Positions 26,689 through 35,022 of a stretch of 64,000 bases of DNA are shown here, one piece after another. The stretch comes from Planctomycetia bacterium. Lineage in GTDB: Bacteria > Planctomycetota > Phycisphaerae > UBA1845 > UTPLA1. The position numbers and the translations under genes are program-made. The DNA lies in contig CP054187.1 in NCBI GenBank assembly GCA_015200345.1, forward strand, positions 1,162,470 to 1,226,469, written 5' to 3'. Within the stretch, counting starts at the first letter, position 1, and every line of letters begins with the position of its first letter. A model generated the notes under the pieces. That model did not search any database, was not told the origin of the DNA, and saw nothing but the letters and a program-made list of their open reading frames with translations.

Positions 26689-29600
26689 TCAGGCCGCGAT
26701 CGGCCACTCCGCGTACAACGCCTCCGCCTGTGCCATCAGCACGGGCATCAGCCGATCAAAGTCTTCAGCCTTCACGCCCTGTTTCGTCAGAACACGCCGC
26801 ACCGCCGCTCTCACTGCGGCCTTCACGTCCTCCCGATGCGGCTCGGTCCAATCCACCTTCAGGTTTCGCTTGATGCTCTGCACAACGTCGTGGATCAGGC
26901 CCTTCAGGAAGTCCACGCCGTAGACGTTCTCGTAGTTGATGGCGACCGCGTCATAGAAGGCAAGCTCATCCTCCGCCAAGCCCAACTGCCCGGCCCGCTG
27001 ATCCGAGGCCTCCATGTCCTTCTTGATCTCGATCATGGCGCGGATGACCGCCGCCGCGTCGATGAGCCGGTTGTGGTACTTCTGGAGCGTCGCTTCGAGT
27101 AGTTCACGGAACGTCTTCGCCTTGGCCAAGTTCTTCTTGGCCCGCATGTGGATCTCGTCAGCGAGCAGTTTTTCGAGCAACTTGAGCCGAAGATCCGGCA
27201 GCGGCCGGTCCTTAAACGTCTGAAGGAAGTTGTCGTCGAGGATCGAGATGTCGGCCCGCGTGATCCCCGCGGCCTTAAAGATGTCAACCACGTCCTCGCT
27301 CTCGACGGTGTCATCCACCAGGTCCCGCACCGCCTTCTCGATGTCTCTGGTAGGGCCACGCCCGCGGATCGTCTTGAGGAGTTGCTTGCGCACCCGCTGA
27401 TAGAAGATAACCTCGTCGGCACTGGCGCGGCAGTCATCCAGGTGTTTAACGAGCAGGAATGCGCTCGTCAGCCTCAGCTCGGCGTCCAAGAAGTGGTCCC
27501 GCAGGTCATCGTCGCTGGTCAGATGCCCGTAGACCGCCGCGTAGCGGTCCTCTAGCGCGATCGGCGAGAGCCGCCGCCAGTCGCCGTAGTTCACGCCTTC
27601 GGGGAGGAAAGACCGCACCTCGGCCAGCGACGCCACGAACAGCGGCCGGGCGTCTTCATCCAGCCCGCCTGCGGGCTTCCCGTGATCTTCTCCACCCGCT
27701 GAGTACTTCGCGGTCGCCGCCCGCAACTCATCGCCGATGCCGATGTAGTCCACGATCAGCCCGTGCGGCTTGTCGCTGAACACGCGGTTCACACGCGAAA
27801 TCGCCTGAATCATCGTGTGCCCCTTCATGGGCTTGTCCACGTACAGCGTGTGCAGGCATGGGATATCCGTGCCCGTCAACCACATATCGCAGACGATCAC
27901 CATTGACAGCGGATCGTCCGCGTCGATCATCCGCTTCTTGATTGCTTCGCGCTGCTGTTTGGTCGTCAGGTGCCCGGCCTTGCTCCACGCCTCCGGGTCC
28001 TTGCCCAGGTCGCCGGTCATCACGACCTTGATCTCGGGGCACCCCGGCAGCGCCTTGAGCGCATCGTACAGCCGCACGCAGTTCTCGCGGGTCATGCAGA
28101 CGACCATCGCCTTGCCCTTGAGCGTGGCCGTCCGGTCCTTGAAGTGTGCGAGCAAATCCGCCGCGAGTTGGTCGATGCGGTCCTTTGCGCCCGCCGCCTT
28201 GGCCAGCGCGGCCCATTGGCCCTTCTTTCTCTCCAACTCGTCAATCGCCCCCCCCTCCGCATCTTCGACAATCTCCGCCAGTGCCCCATCCACATCCGTC
28301 TTGTTCAAATGAAGCTTGATCTGCCGTGGCTCGTAGAAGATCGGCACCGTCGCCTTGTCATCCTGGCTCTGGCGGATGTCGTAGACGTGGACCAGGTCAC
28401 CGAAGACCTCAACGGTGTCGGCCCCGCTGAAGGAGACAGGCGTGCCGGTGAACCCCAGCCGCCGCGCATTGGGCAGCGCCGCCCCGAGCCAGCGTGCAAA
28501 GCCCTTGGTGAACCCGTACTGGCTCCGGTGCGCCTCATCGGCGATCACGATCACGTTGTCTCGCGTCGAGAGCACCGGATGCTCGGCCTCGCCCTCACGC
28601 AGCGCGAACTTCTCGATGGTGGTGAAGATCACCTCGCCGCCCTGTGTCTGGAGCAGCCCGCGAAGATCTTCGACGCTCTTGGCGTGCTTGACGTCGCCCA
28701 CCAGCGAGCGGGCCGAAACGAACTGGTCGTGCAGTTGCTGGTCCAGGTCCGTCCGATCGACCTGAATCACGAAGGTCGGGTTGTTCAGCACGGCCTCCCG
28801 CCGCAGCATCCCCACCAGGAAGCACATCGACAGCGACTTCCCCGAGCCGGTGGTGTGCCAGATGACGCCCAGCCGCTTGTCCGCGCTGCCCGCCGCGACC
28901 GACTCCAGGATCTTCCTCGCCCCGATCCGCACCGCGAAGAACTGGTGATACTTGCCGCCCTTCTTGATGATCTTGCCCCCGGCGGCTCCAACAGTTTCGA
29001 AGACGATGAAGTCGCGGATGTACGCCAAGAGCCGGTCCTTGGGCAGCAGCCCCTCGACCAGCGTCTTCATGCTCCCGGTGGTGCCGCGCTCGACGCTTGT
29101 GCCATCAATGCTCTTCCACGGCGCGTACCACTCTTCGCTGGCGGTCCACATCCCGTGCAGCGTGGTCACGCCGTCAGAGGCGATGCACAGCGCGTTGTGG
29201 TCAAAGAGTTGCGGGATCTCGTGGCGGTAGTGTCCGATCTGGTTAATCGCGTCCGCCACCGTGGGCTGGTCGTCGTACGGGTTCTTGAGCTCGAACAGGA
29301 CCAGCGGCAGCCCGTTCACGTACACGATGACATCGGGCCGACGATCGTTCCCACTTGGCCCGTGGACGGGCAACTGGTTCACGACCAGGAACTCGTTGTT
29401 CTCCGGTGTCTCCCAGTCCACCGCGTAGACGTGCGCGATGCGTTTACCCGCGGGCTTCCCGTCTGCCGCCGGTTCTTCGACGGCAATCTCCACGCCACCG
29501 CGCAGCATGGCGTGCAGCGCGGCGTTGCGGCGGAGTGTGTCCACACCCTCGGGCCGGGCGAACTTGGCGATGGCCAACTCGATGGCCGCCTCCGGCAGCC

Positions 29601-29793
29601 CATCGGGGCGGGTGATTGTCCGCCCGTACCGTCGCGTCAGGAACGCGCGCAGATGGTCCTTGAGCACCACCTCGGCCTCATCGCCCCCGCGTGCAGCGAG
29701 CAGTTCGGAGCCGTGCACATGGACATAGCCCAGGGCCTTGAGCCGCTCGATGGTGGTGTACTCGAACTCGGATTCGGAGCCGTGCCAGCCCAT
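26689..29793 (-). CDS. hsdR: type I restriction enzyme, HsdR (R) subunit
   Basis: A 1034-residue restriction and translocase subunit. The N-terminal nuclease domain carries RPDVIVYVNGLPLVLFELK, the D..ELK core of the PD-(D/E)xK fold. It is followed by two helicase domains with Walker A TTGSGKS (~314-320, Lys319) and DEAH (~419-422), plus helicase motif VI ISRVNR. The C-terminal helical region likely binds the methylase. Length and order are standard. The gene starts 3 bp after hsdS and is co-directional with hsdM. It appears intact. Confidence 0.94.
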   Translation of the reverse strand: MGWHGSESEFEYTTIERLKALGYVHVHGSELLAARGGDEAEVVLKDHLRAFLTRRYGRTITRPDGLPEAAIELAIAKFARPEGVDTLRRNAALHAMLRGGVEIAVEEPAADGKPAGKRIAHVYAVDWETPENNEFLVVNQLPVHGPSGNDRRPDVIVYVNGLPLVLFELKNPYDDQPTVADAINQIGHYRHEIPQLFDHNALCIASDGVTTLHGMWTASEEWYAPWKSIDGTSVERGTTGSMKTLVEGLLPKDRLLAYIRDFIVFETVGAAGGKIIKKGGKYHQFFAVRIGARKILESVAAGSADKRLGVIWHTTGSGKSLSMCFLVGMLRREAVLNNPTFVIQVDRTDLDQQLHDQFVSARSLVGDVKHAKSVEDLRGLLQTQGGEVIFTTIEKFALREGEAEHPVLSTRDNVIVIADEAHRSQYGFTKGFARWLGAALPNARRLGFTGTPVSFSGADTVEVFGDLVHVYDIRQSQDDKATVPIFYEPRQIKLHLNKTDVDGALAEIVEDAEGGAIDELERKKGQWAALAKAAGAKDRIDQLAADLLAHFKDRTATLKGKAMVVCMTRENCVRLYDALKALPGCPEIKVVMTGDLGKDPEAWSKAGHLTTKQQREAIKKRMIDADDPLSMVIVCDMWLTGTDIPCLHTLYVDKPMKGHTMIQAISRVNRVFSDKPHGLIVDYIGIGDELRAATAKYSAGGEDHGKPAGGLDEDARPLFVASLAEVRSFLPEGVNYGDWRRLSPIALEDRYAAVYGHLTSDDDLRDHFLDAELRLTSAFLLVKHLDDCRASADEVIFYQRVRKQLLKTIRGRGPTRDIEKAVRDLVDDTVESEDVVDIFKAAGITRADISILDDNFLQTFKDRPLPDLRLKLLEKLLADEIHMRAKKNLAKAKTFRELLEATLQKYHNRLIDAAAVIRAMIEIKKDMEASDQRAGQLGLAEDELAFYDAVAINYENVYGVDFLKGLIHDVVQSIKRNLKVDWTEPHREDVKAAVRAAVRRVLTKQGVKAEDFDRLMPVLMAQAEALYAEWPIAA

Positions 29794-29796
29794 GCG

Positions 29797-31278
29797 TCAC
29801 GCCCTTCCTTTCACGGTGCCCGCGACCTTCCCGCTGCGCGGCGAACCGTTCCCACCCGCGCGGGGCGGCGGACTGGTGGTTTGGAGCGCATCATCCACGG
29901 CCCGCTCGGCCTCACGCAAACGAATCTCGCCCGAGAGCAGTTGCGGCAGGAGCGCATCGCGCAGCGCGGCGAGCGCGCGTGACTCGTGCGCCTGGATGCG
30001 CAGCATGTCAGCCACCTGCCGCATCCACACCGAGTAAGAAGCCGCGACCGGCTCCGGCGGGATCACGATCTGATAGCGGGCCATGTCGCCCCAACTCGTC
30101 CGGGGCATCCGCGTGCCACCCGATGCGCCGTCCACGTAGTCGATGAACTCATCGGAGGAGAGGTGGCCGAGCAGCACGCCGAACCAGCATTCCTTCTTCG
30201 GAGCCGCGACGATCACGTCCGTCGAGCACACGCCGTCGATCAGGGCCACGCCGACCTTGTGGAAGTACGGACGCAACTTGCCGAAGAGGATTTCACCGCG
30301 CGCGAAGCGGGACTTGCCGCTCGACACGTCCGCCGCCGTTCCCCAATCGTCCAGCGCGATGCTCCGGCGGGGCATGTGTTCCAGCCCGACGTAGGGCGTG
30401 GTCGCGGCCACCTCGGAAGGCAACACGCCGCGGCGCGGGTTGGTACCGATCTCGCCCACCGTCCCCACCCTCCACCCCTCCGGGATCGGGCCGAGGGGGG
30501 AATCGGTGAGGCGGGTGGGCCAGAGGGCGGGGTGATGGGGGAGGCCGCCGGCGTGGGGCGTCCCGGCGCCCGGCGTGCCCGCCGCCCCGCCCTTGAGGCC
30601 CCGCCCGCCCGCGCCGCCCGCCCGCCGCAGGACCGGGTCAAAGTCGATGAACCACGACCGGAAGACCCCGCGCGCCAACTCCTCCAGCGTCCGGTTCATC
30701 CGCCGATTCAACTCGATCTTGTCATCCAGCCCCCCCAGCACCCGCGCGATGGCGCGTTGCTCGGGGAGAGGGGGAAGGGTGATCCACATGCGCCGTTGAT
30801 CGGTCAGACTGACGTAGTCCGCCATGTCGGTCTGGCCCTTGACCGAATCGGCTTGCTCCCAGAACTCCGAGCCGTGCATCCAGTAAAGCAGGAAGCGAGA
30901 GTCGATGACGTTCGGGTCGAGCGAACGCCAATAGCAGAGTTGGGGCGCGAACACAAATCGGGGTGTTTCGGGCAGCACATAGGCGAATCTGCCGACCGTG
31001 CCTTTCGACGTAAACACCACGTCACCGGGGCGGCTGATCTTGTCTCCAACCTTGTGCAAGTCGGCCTCGGGGAAACGGTCGGCGTCGTTGAACAGGAAAC
31101 CGCCGTCAATGTTTCCGGCTCTTGCGAACGGGATGCCGTGCGACGCCAACTCGGCGTTCTTTGCGCGGTATCCGTCGCCGACCGCGAGAACGCCCGCGTC
31201 GATCAACTGCTGAATCCGGAAGGTCCCGACAAAGGCTTCGCCCGTTGATGCCTTTCCGTTGTTCGTTCGCTCACCCAC
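29797..31278 (-). CDS. hsdS: type I restriction enzyme, HsdS specificity subunit
   Basis: A 493-residue specificity subunit with two target-recognition domains, each followed by a conserved helical spacer (LPPLPEQRAIARVLGGLDDKIELNR in the middle, IPPEPVAASY... at the C-terminus). I start at GTG 31278, which has GGAGGTG at ideal spacing; the longer frame runs into repeats. Between FRSWFIDFDPV and LGPIPEGW lies a Gly/Ala/Pro-rich linker (~30 residues) of high GC. The N-terminal recognition domain begins with FRIQQLID. The gene is separated from hsdM by 1.36 kb of repeats, which is unusual. Confidence 0.9.
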   Translation of the reverse strand: MGERTNNGKASTGEAFVGTFRIQQLIDAGVLAVGDGYRAKNAELASHGIPFARAGNIDGGFLFNDADRFPEADLHKVGDKISRPGDVVFTSKGTVGRFAYVLPETPRFVFAPQLCYWRSLDPNVIDSRFLLYWMHGSEFWEQADSVKGQTDMADYVSLTDQRRMWITLPPLPEQRAIARVLGGLDDKIELNRRMNRTLEELARGVFRSWFIDFDPVLRRAGGAGGRGLKGGAAGTPGAGTPHAGGLPHHPALWPTRLTDSPLGPIPEGWRVGTVGEIGTNPRRGVLPSEVAATTPYVGLEHMPRRSIALDDWGTAADVSSGKSRFARGEILFGKLRPYFHKVGVALIDGVCSTDVIVAAPKKECWFGVLLGHLSSDEFIDYVDGASGGTRMPRTSWGDMARYQIVIPPEPVAASYSVWMRQVADMLRIQAHESRALAALRDALLPQLLSGEIRLREAERAVDDALQTTSPPPRAGGNGSPRSGKVAGTVKGRA

Positions 31279-31435
31279 GCCGCACCTCCGATCCGCAGGT
31301 GCGCTGATGCCCGAGGGGCGTGTGTGGGGGCCGCCCCGCCGGCACCTCCCCGGCTCGGAATAGAACATCACCCGCGCGGGCGCGAGCGCCGATCGCGCGG
31401 GCCGCAGCAAACACCCGCCGCGCGTCTCCGCGCCT

Positions 31436-32070
31436 CTCGACCCCGGAGGGGTCAAGGGCTGTCGCCACGGGTGGAGCGACGGTGCTTTGACCGTCGCGCA
31501 ACCCGTGGAGAGCGTCGTGCGTGGGGCCGCCCCGGCAGGGGCGGAGGAATCGTCCGTTCACAGGATCGCGCCCCTCCCGCGCGGGCGAACATCCCTCTGC
31601 CCCTCCGGGGCAGAACCCATCCGCGCGCGTCCCGTCCACGGGTTCCGCATCGCTGCGCGATGCTCCACCCGTGGCTACACCCCATCGTCCCTCCGGGACG
31701 AAGACCGCGCGGGCGGTTCCGTCGTCTTCGACCCCGGAGGGGTCAGGGCTGTCGCCACGGGTGGAGCGACGGTGCTTTGACCGTCGCGCAACCCGTGGAG
31801 AGCGTCGTGTGTGCGGGGGCCGCCCCGGCAGGGGCGGAGGAATCGTCCGTTCACGGGATCGCGCCCCTCCCGCGCGGGCGAACATCCCTCTGCCCCTCCG
31901 GGGCAGGAGATATCTCCGCGCGTCCCGTCCACGGGTTCCGCATCGCTGCGCGATGCTCCACCCGTGGCTACATCCCGTCGTCCCTCCGGGACGAAGACCG
32001 CGCGGGCGATGCTCCACCCGTGGCGTGGGGGGGCACCCCGTCGTCCCTCCGGGACGAAGACCGCGCGGGC
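31436..32070. repeat. 290-bp tandem repeat made of short perfect hairpins
   Basis: Two nearly identical units (anchors GTCGCCACGGGTGGAGCGAC at 31461 and 31751, period 290) and a third partial unit ending near 32070. Each unit strings together perfect or near-perfect hairpins: GACCCC-GGA-GGGGTC, GACGGT-GCTTTG-ACCGTC, CCGCCCC-GGCA-GGGGCGG, CTGCCCC-TCC-GGGGCAG, GCATCGC-TGC-GCGATGC and TCGTCCC-TCC-GGGACGA. It resembles a complex REP-like array. Confidence 0.8.
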
Positions 32071-32211
32071 CAGTGCGCAAAGCCCGTGCTCCCGTGGGCC
32101 GTCCAATCCCCTCCGGGGACCGTCCAATCCCTTCCCGCGCGCCGCCCCGGGCCTCCGTGCGCCGTGCATTCCCTCCCGGCGTGCCGCCGTGGGGGGGCGG
32201 CGCGCCGCGCC

Positions 32212-32462
32212 GGGACCGTCCGGCTCACTCGGACGACCGTCCGACTCACCCGGACGACGCGACAGGCGGCCCGGACGACCCGCCAACTCACCCGGCGGCC
32301 CCGCCGGATGGCCCGGACGACCCGCCGACTCATCCGTCAGCCCCGCCAGCCCGCCCGGACGACGCGACAACTGACTCGGACGACGCGACAACTGACCCGG
32401 CGGACGCGACAACTCGTCCGTCGCGTCCGCCGACTGCCTTGTCGCGTGGCGGGGATGACCCC
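32212..32462. repeat. 21-bp minisatellite, about 12 degenerate units
   Basis: Units follow the pattern GGACGACGCGACAACTCACC plus C with variation, for example GGACGACCCGCCAACTCACC and GGACGACGCGACAACTGACT. The 21-bp period keeps all frames open and would encode a 7-residue repeat if translated. No start signal supports translation. Confidence 0.75.
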
Positions 32463-32642
32463 CACGAGGCAGAACCTGCGCGGCGGGGGCCAGTGGCGGG
32501 TATCCGGAGATACCGGAGAACTGCCGGGAGGCCGGCGCGAACCATCCGGTGTTTCCGGAGAGTTCGATTCCGACCCGCGCGAACTGTTCGGAGTTTCCGA
32601 AGCGTTGCTCGCCAGCCCAACTTGTAAGTATTCCTTTCACGT

Positions 32643-34346
32643 TCATTTGGCCGTGGCCCCCATAGCCGCCGCCACCTCGGCCAGGCTCGCCCGGATCTGC
32701 TTCTCCAGCGCGGCCGACTGCTTGAACTGCTCATCCAGCGTCGCCGCCAGGTGCGGAAAGCGGTCCTCGAACGGCTCATCCGGATCATCGCTCTCGGCCG
32801 CGCCGACGTAGCGCCCCGGCGTCAGCGCGTAGTTGTGCTCGCGGATTTCCTCCAGCGTCGCGGCCTTGCAGAAGCCCGCAACCTCCGCGGGCGTGCCCTT
32901 CCGCTTGAACTCGCGGTAGACGGATGCGATCTTCTCGACCTCCTCCGCCGACAGTTGCTTCTGCTTGCGCGAGCCGGGGATGAGCGTGCCGAGTTTGCGG
33001 CCGTCGATGAAGAGGACTTCGTTGGTGCGGGCGCGGAAGCCAAGGCCCCCGCCCCGGTTCTTGGACAGGAACCAGAGGCAGCACGGGATCTGCGTGTTGG
33101 CGAAGAGTTGGCCTGTGAGCTGCACGATGCAGTCCACGTAGCCGTGCTCGACGAGGGCCTTGCGGACTTCGAGGCGCGCGGTCTCGCTGTTGGAGAGTTC
33201 GCCCGTGGCCATCACGAATCCGGCGGTGCCGCCGGCGTGCTTCTTTCCATCAGGGTCGCGGAGGTGATGCAGGAAGTGCATCATCCACATGGTGTTGGCG
33301 TTGCGCGGCGAGAGAGGCATGGGCTGGCCCGCCCCTTGGGCGCTGGGGGGGTGGCCGTTCGCGCCGGCACGCTTGGCGAAGTCCAGCCGTGGGTCCTTGC
33401 TCGTGATGCGGTGAGCGCCCCAGCCATCCTCGCCCTTCGCGCCGTCGTTGAAGGGGGGATTGGCGATGACGTAGTCGGCCTTCGTATCGGCGTGCAGATC
33501 GTTGAAGTACGAACTGCCGAGTTGGATGTTGCCGTCGATGCCGTGGATGAAGAGGTTCATCCGGCACAGCCGGTACGTGAAGTCCTTGCTTTCCTGGCCG
33601 ATGAACGACAGGCGGCCCGAGTGCTTCGTGAACACGTCCGACTGCACGAACATGCCGCCCGCGCCGCAGCAGGGGTCGTACACGACGCCGTCGGTCGGCT
33701 CGAGCATGGCGACGAGCGTGCGGACAATCGAGACGGGCGTGAAGTACTCGCCGCCGCGCTTGCCCTCGCTGTTGGCGAACTCGCCGATGAAGTACTCGTA
33801 GACGCGGCCGACCAGGTCTTCGCCGCCGTGGTCCTGCTTGAAGATGTCCTTCGAAAACAGGTTGATCAGGCCGGTGACACCCTCGCGGTCGAGGTTCGAG
33901 CCGGCGTAGATGCGGGGTAGCAGGCCGCGGAGTTTGTCGGGGTAGGTCTTCTCCAGAAGTTCGAGGGCGTCGTCGAGGATGCTCTTGATTGTGTCCGCCT
34001 GGGCGTGCTGGAGGATGTAAGACCAGCGGGATTTTTCGGGGACGATAAAAGCACCCGCGGCGCGATACTCGTCCGCGTCGGCCAGAATGCGGGCGCGGGC
34101 CTTCGCGTCCTTGGTGAAGTAATCGCTCTTCGGGTCCGCGAGCAATCCCTCGAGTTCCTCGCGGCGGCGCTCATAGCGCAGCGAGAGGAACCGGAGAAAG
34201 ATGATGGGCAAGACGTACCGCTTATAGTCGGCGGGCTCGATCGAGCCGCGCAGGTTGACGGCGGCCTGCCACAGTTCCTTCATGAGCTGTGCCGTCCCGT
34301 TCTGCGGGGCTTCGTCCTTCGGCTTCTTCGCGGTCCGCTTGGCCAT
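32643..34346 (-). CDS. hsdM: type I restriction-modification DNA methyltransferase, HsdM
   Basis: A 567-residue N6-adenine methylase. The N-terminal helical domain (LWQAAVNLRGSIEPADYKRYVLPIIFLRFLSLRYERR) contacts HsdS. The SAM motif VYDPCCGAGGMFVQ and the catalytic NPPF at residues 296-299 (VIANPPFND) are present. The C-terminal region continues through FIDGRKLG to the end. The start ATG 34346 lies just below a 23-bp near-perfect palindrome. The first residues are Lys-rich. Confidence 0.95.
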   Translation of the reverse strand: MAKRTAKKPKDEAPQNGTAQLMKELWQAAVNLRGSIEPADYKRYVLPIIFLRFLSLRYERRREELEGLLADPKSDYFTKDAKARARILADADEYRAAGAFIVPEKSRWSYILQHAQADTIKSILDDALELLEKTYPDKLRGLLPRIYAGSNLDREGVTGLINLFSKDIFKQDHGGEDLVGRVYEYFIGEFANSEGKRGGEYFTPVSIVRTLVAMLEPTDGVVYDPCCGAGGMFVQSDVFTKHSGRLSFIGQESKDFTYRLCRMNLFIHGIDGNIQLGSSYFNDLHADTKADYVIANPPFNDGAKGEDGWGAHRITSKDPRLDFAKRAGANGHPPSAQGAGQPMPLSPRNANTMWMMHFLHHLRDPDGKKHAGGTAGFVMATGELSNSETARLEVRKALVEHGYVDCIVQLTGQLFANTQIPCCLWFLSKNRGGGLGFRARTNEVLFIDGRKLGTLIPGSRKQKQLSAEEVEKIASVYREFKRKGTPAEVAGFCKAATLEEIREHNYALTPGRYVGAAESDDPDEPFEDRFPHLAATLDEQFKQSAALEKQIRASLAEVAAAMGATAK

Positions 34347-34356
34347 TGTGTACTCC

Positions 34357-34379
34357 GTCCATGTTCAGTGAACGTGGAC
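34357..34379. promoter_or_regulatory. 23-bp near-perfect palindrome upstream of hsdM, candidate operator
   Basis: GTCCATGTTCA-G-TGAACGTGGAC: 11-bp arms with one mismatch around a single central base, ending 11 bp before the hsdM start. This is the expected place for a repressor or control-protein site. The XRE protein at the end of the operon is a candidate binder by inference only. Confidence 0.55.
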
Positions 34380-34455
34380 AGAGTATCATAACCGGCGGGT
34401 CAATGCCAGCGGATCAGGGTCGATCCGACAGCCCGCGTCGGTCTGGCGTAGACGC

Positions 34456-34623
34456 CATGTCGAAGTTGGGGGGGCCAAGGGATTCAAGATCGGTCGGGAC
34501 AACGAGACGGGCCGCCTGAAGTCTGTCGAACAGGCCAAGGCCAACCCCCGAGGGTCGTCAGTCGAGGTCATGCCCAAGAAGGGGAACGGCGACACGGGTC
34601 GCTACGACAACAAGAAGAAGTAG
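34456..34623 (+). pseudogene. fragment of a small conserved Lys-rich protein
   Basis: An open frame without a clear start codon reads FKIGRDNETGRLKSVEQAKA, then PRGSSVEVMPKK and a Lys-rich end DNKKK. The GRDxxTGRxxxVxxA pattern resembles a family of small uncharacterised bacterial proteins. It lies divergent from hsdM and just before the recombinase cassette. It may be a truncated remnant or a gene with an unusual start. Confidence 0.35.
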
Positions 34624-34626
34624 TTG

Positions 34627-35022
34627 TCAGCGGCGCGGCAGCGATCCCCATCGCCGCCGTTGCTCCATCCAGTCCATCACGCAGGCCACGTCGCGCAGCA
34701 TGTGCTCGTGGATGGGATCGCGCCCACTCATCACCAGCGGCAGGAACAGAATCTCCTCCTGAATGTCCGGCGCGAGGTGGCAGAGATTCATCAACTGCGT
34801 GATCCGCGGCTGGGTGACGTGCGTCAGGCGGGCGATCTCGGAGATGTTGGCGACCTTCCCGGCGCGGATCATCTCGTCGAAGTGGATCGCCAGCGCCATC
34901 AGGCGCGAGATACGCGGCACGCGGCCGGGGTCCACGGCTACTCGCGCGGCGGGCTTCGTGTCAATCGTCTTGCGCCCGTGGGCGGCGCGGTTGAAGAAGA
35001 CCTTCGTCTTGACGGTGATCAT
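34627..35022 (-). CDS. ParB/KorB-like HTH protein of a recombinase cassette
   Basis: A 131-residue protein with a central helix-turn-helix (VANISEIARLTHVTQPRITQLMNL) and a DIQEEILFLP segment. The start ATG overlaps the stop of the serine recombinase gene (ATGA), so the two are translationally coupled. Similar small HTH proteins follow this type of recombinase in other genomes. A role as recombination directionality or DNA-binding partner is inference. Confidence 0.75.
   Translation of the reverse strand: MITVKTKVFFNRAAHGRKTIDTKPAARVAVDPGRVPRISRLMALAIHFDEMIRAGKVANISEIARLTHVTQPRITQLMNLCHLAPDIQEEILFLPLVMSGRDPIHEHMLRDVACVMDWMEQRRRWGSLPRR

Larger units (their letters stand above)
31279..32642. 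other. repeat-filled region between hsdM and hsdS
   Basis: About 1.36 kb without a credible gene. Long open frames exist on both strands because the sequence is very GC-rich and repetitive with period lengths that avoid stops. It contains a 290-bp tandem repeat packed with short hairpins, a 21-bp minisatellite, and at 32463-32640 further degenerate CCGGAGA-type repeats next to hsdM. Confidence 0.7.

Noticed and set aside
27970-29982. 670-residue open frame on the + strand opposite hsdR
   Set aside because: It is the antisense shadow of the GC-rich hsdR gene, with low-complexity Arg/His/Val content and no motifs.
31436-32462. CRISPR array
   Set aside because: The repeats are directly adjacent, degenerate and lack unique spacers; no cas genes are present.
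31675-32646. 323-residue - strand frame whose ATG overlaps the hsdM stop
   Set aside because: The ATGA overlap is tempting, but most of the product is translation of the 21-bp and 290-bp repeats, with no recognisable fold.
32751-33920. 389-residue open frame on the + strand opposite hsdM
   Set aside because: Antisense shadow of hsdM; the hsdM strand has all methylase motifs.
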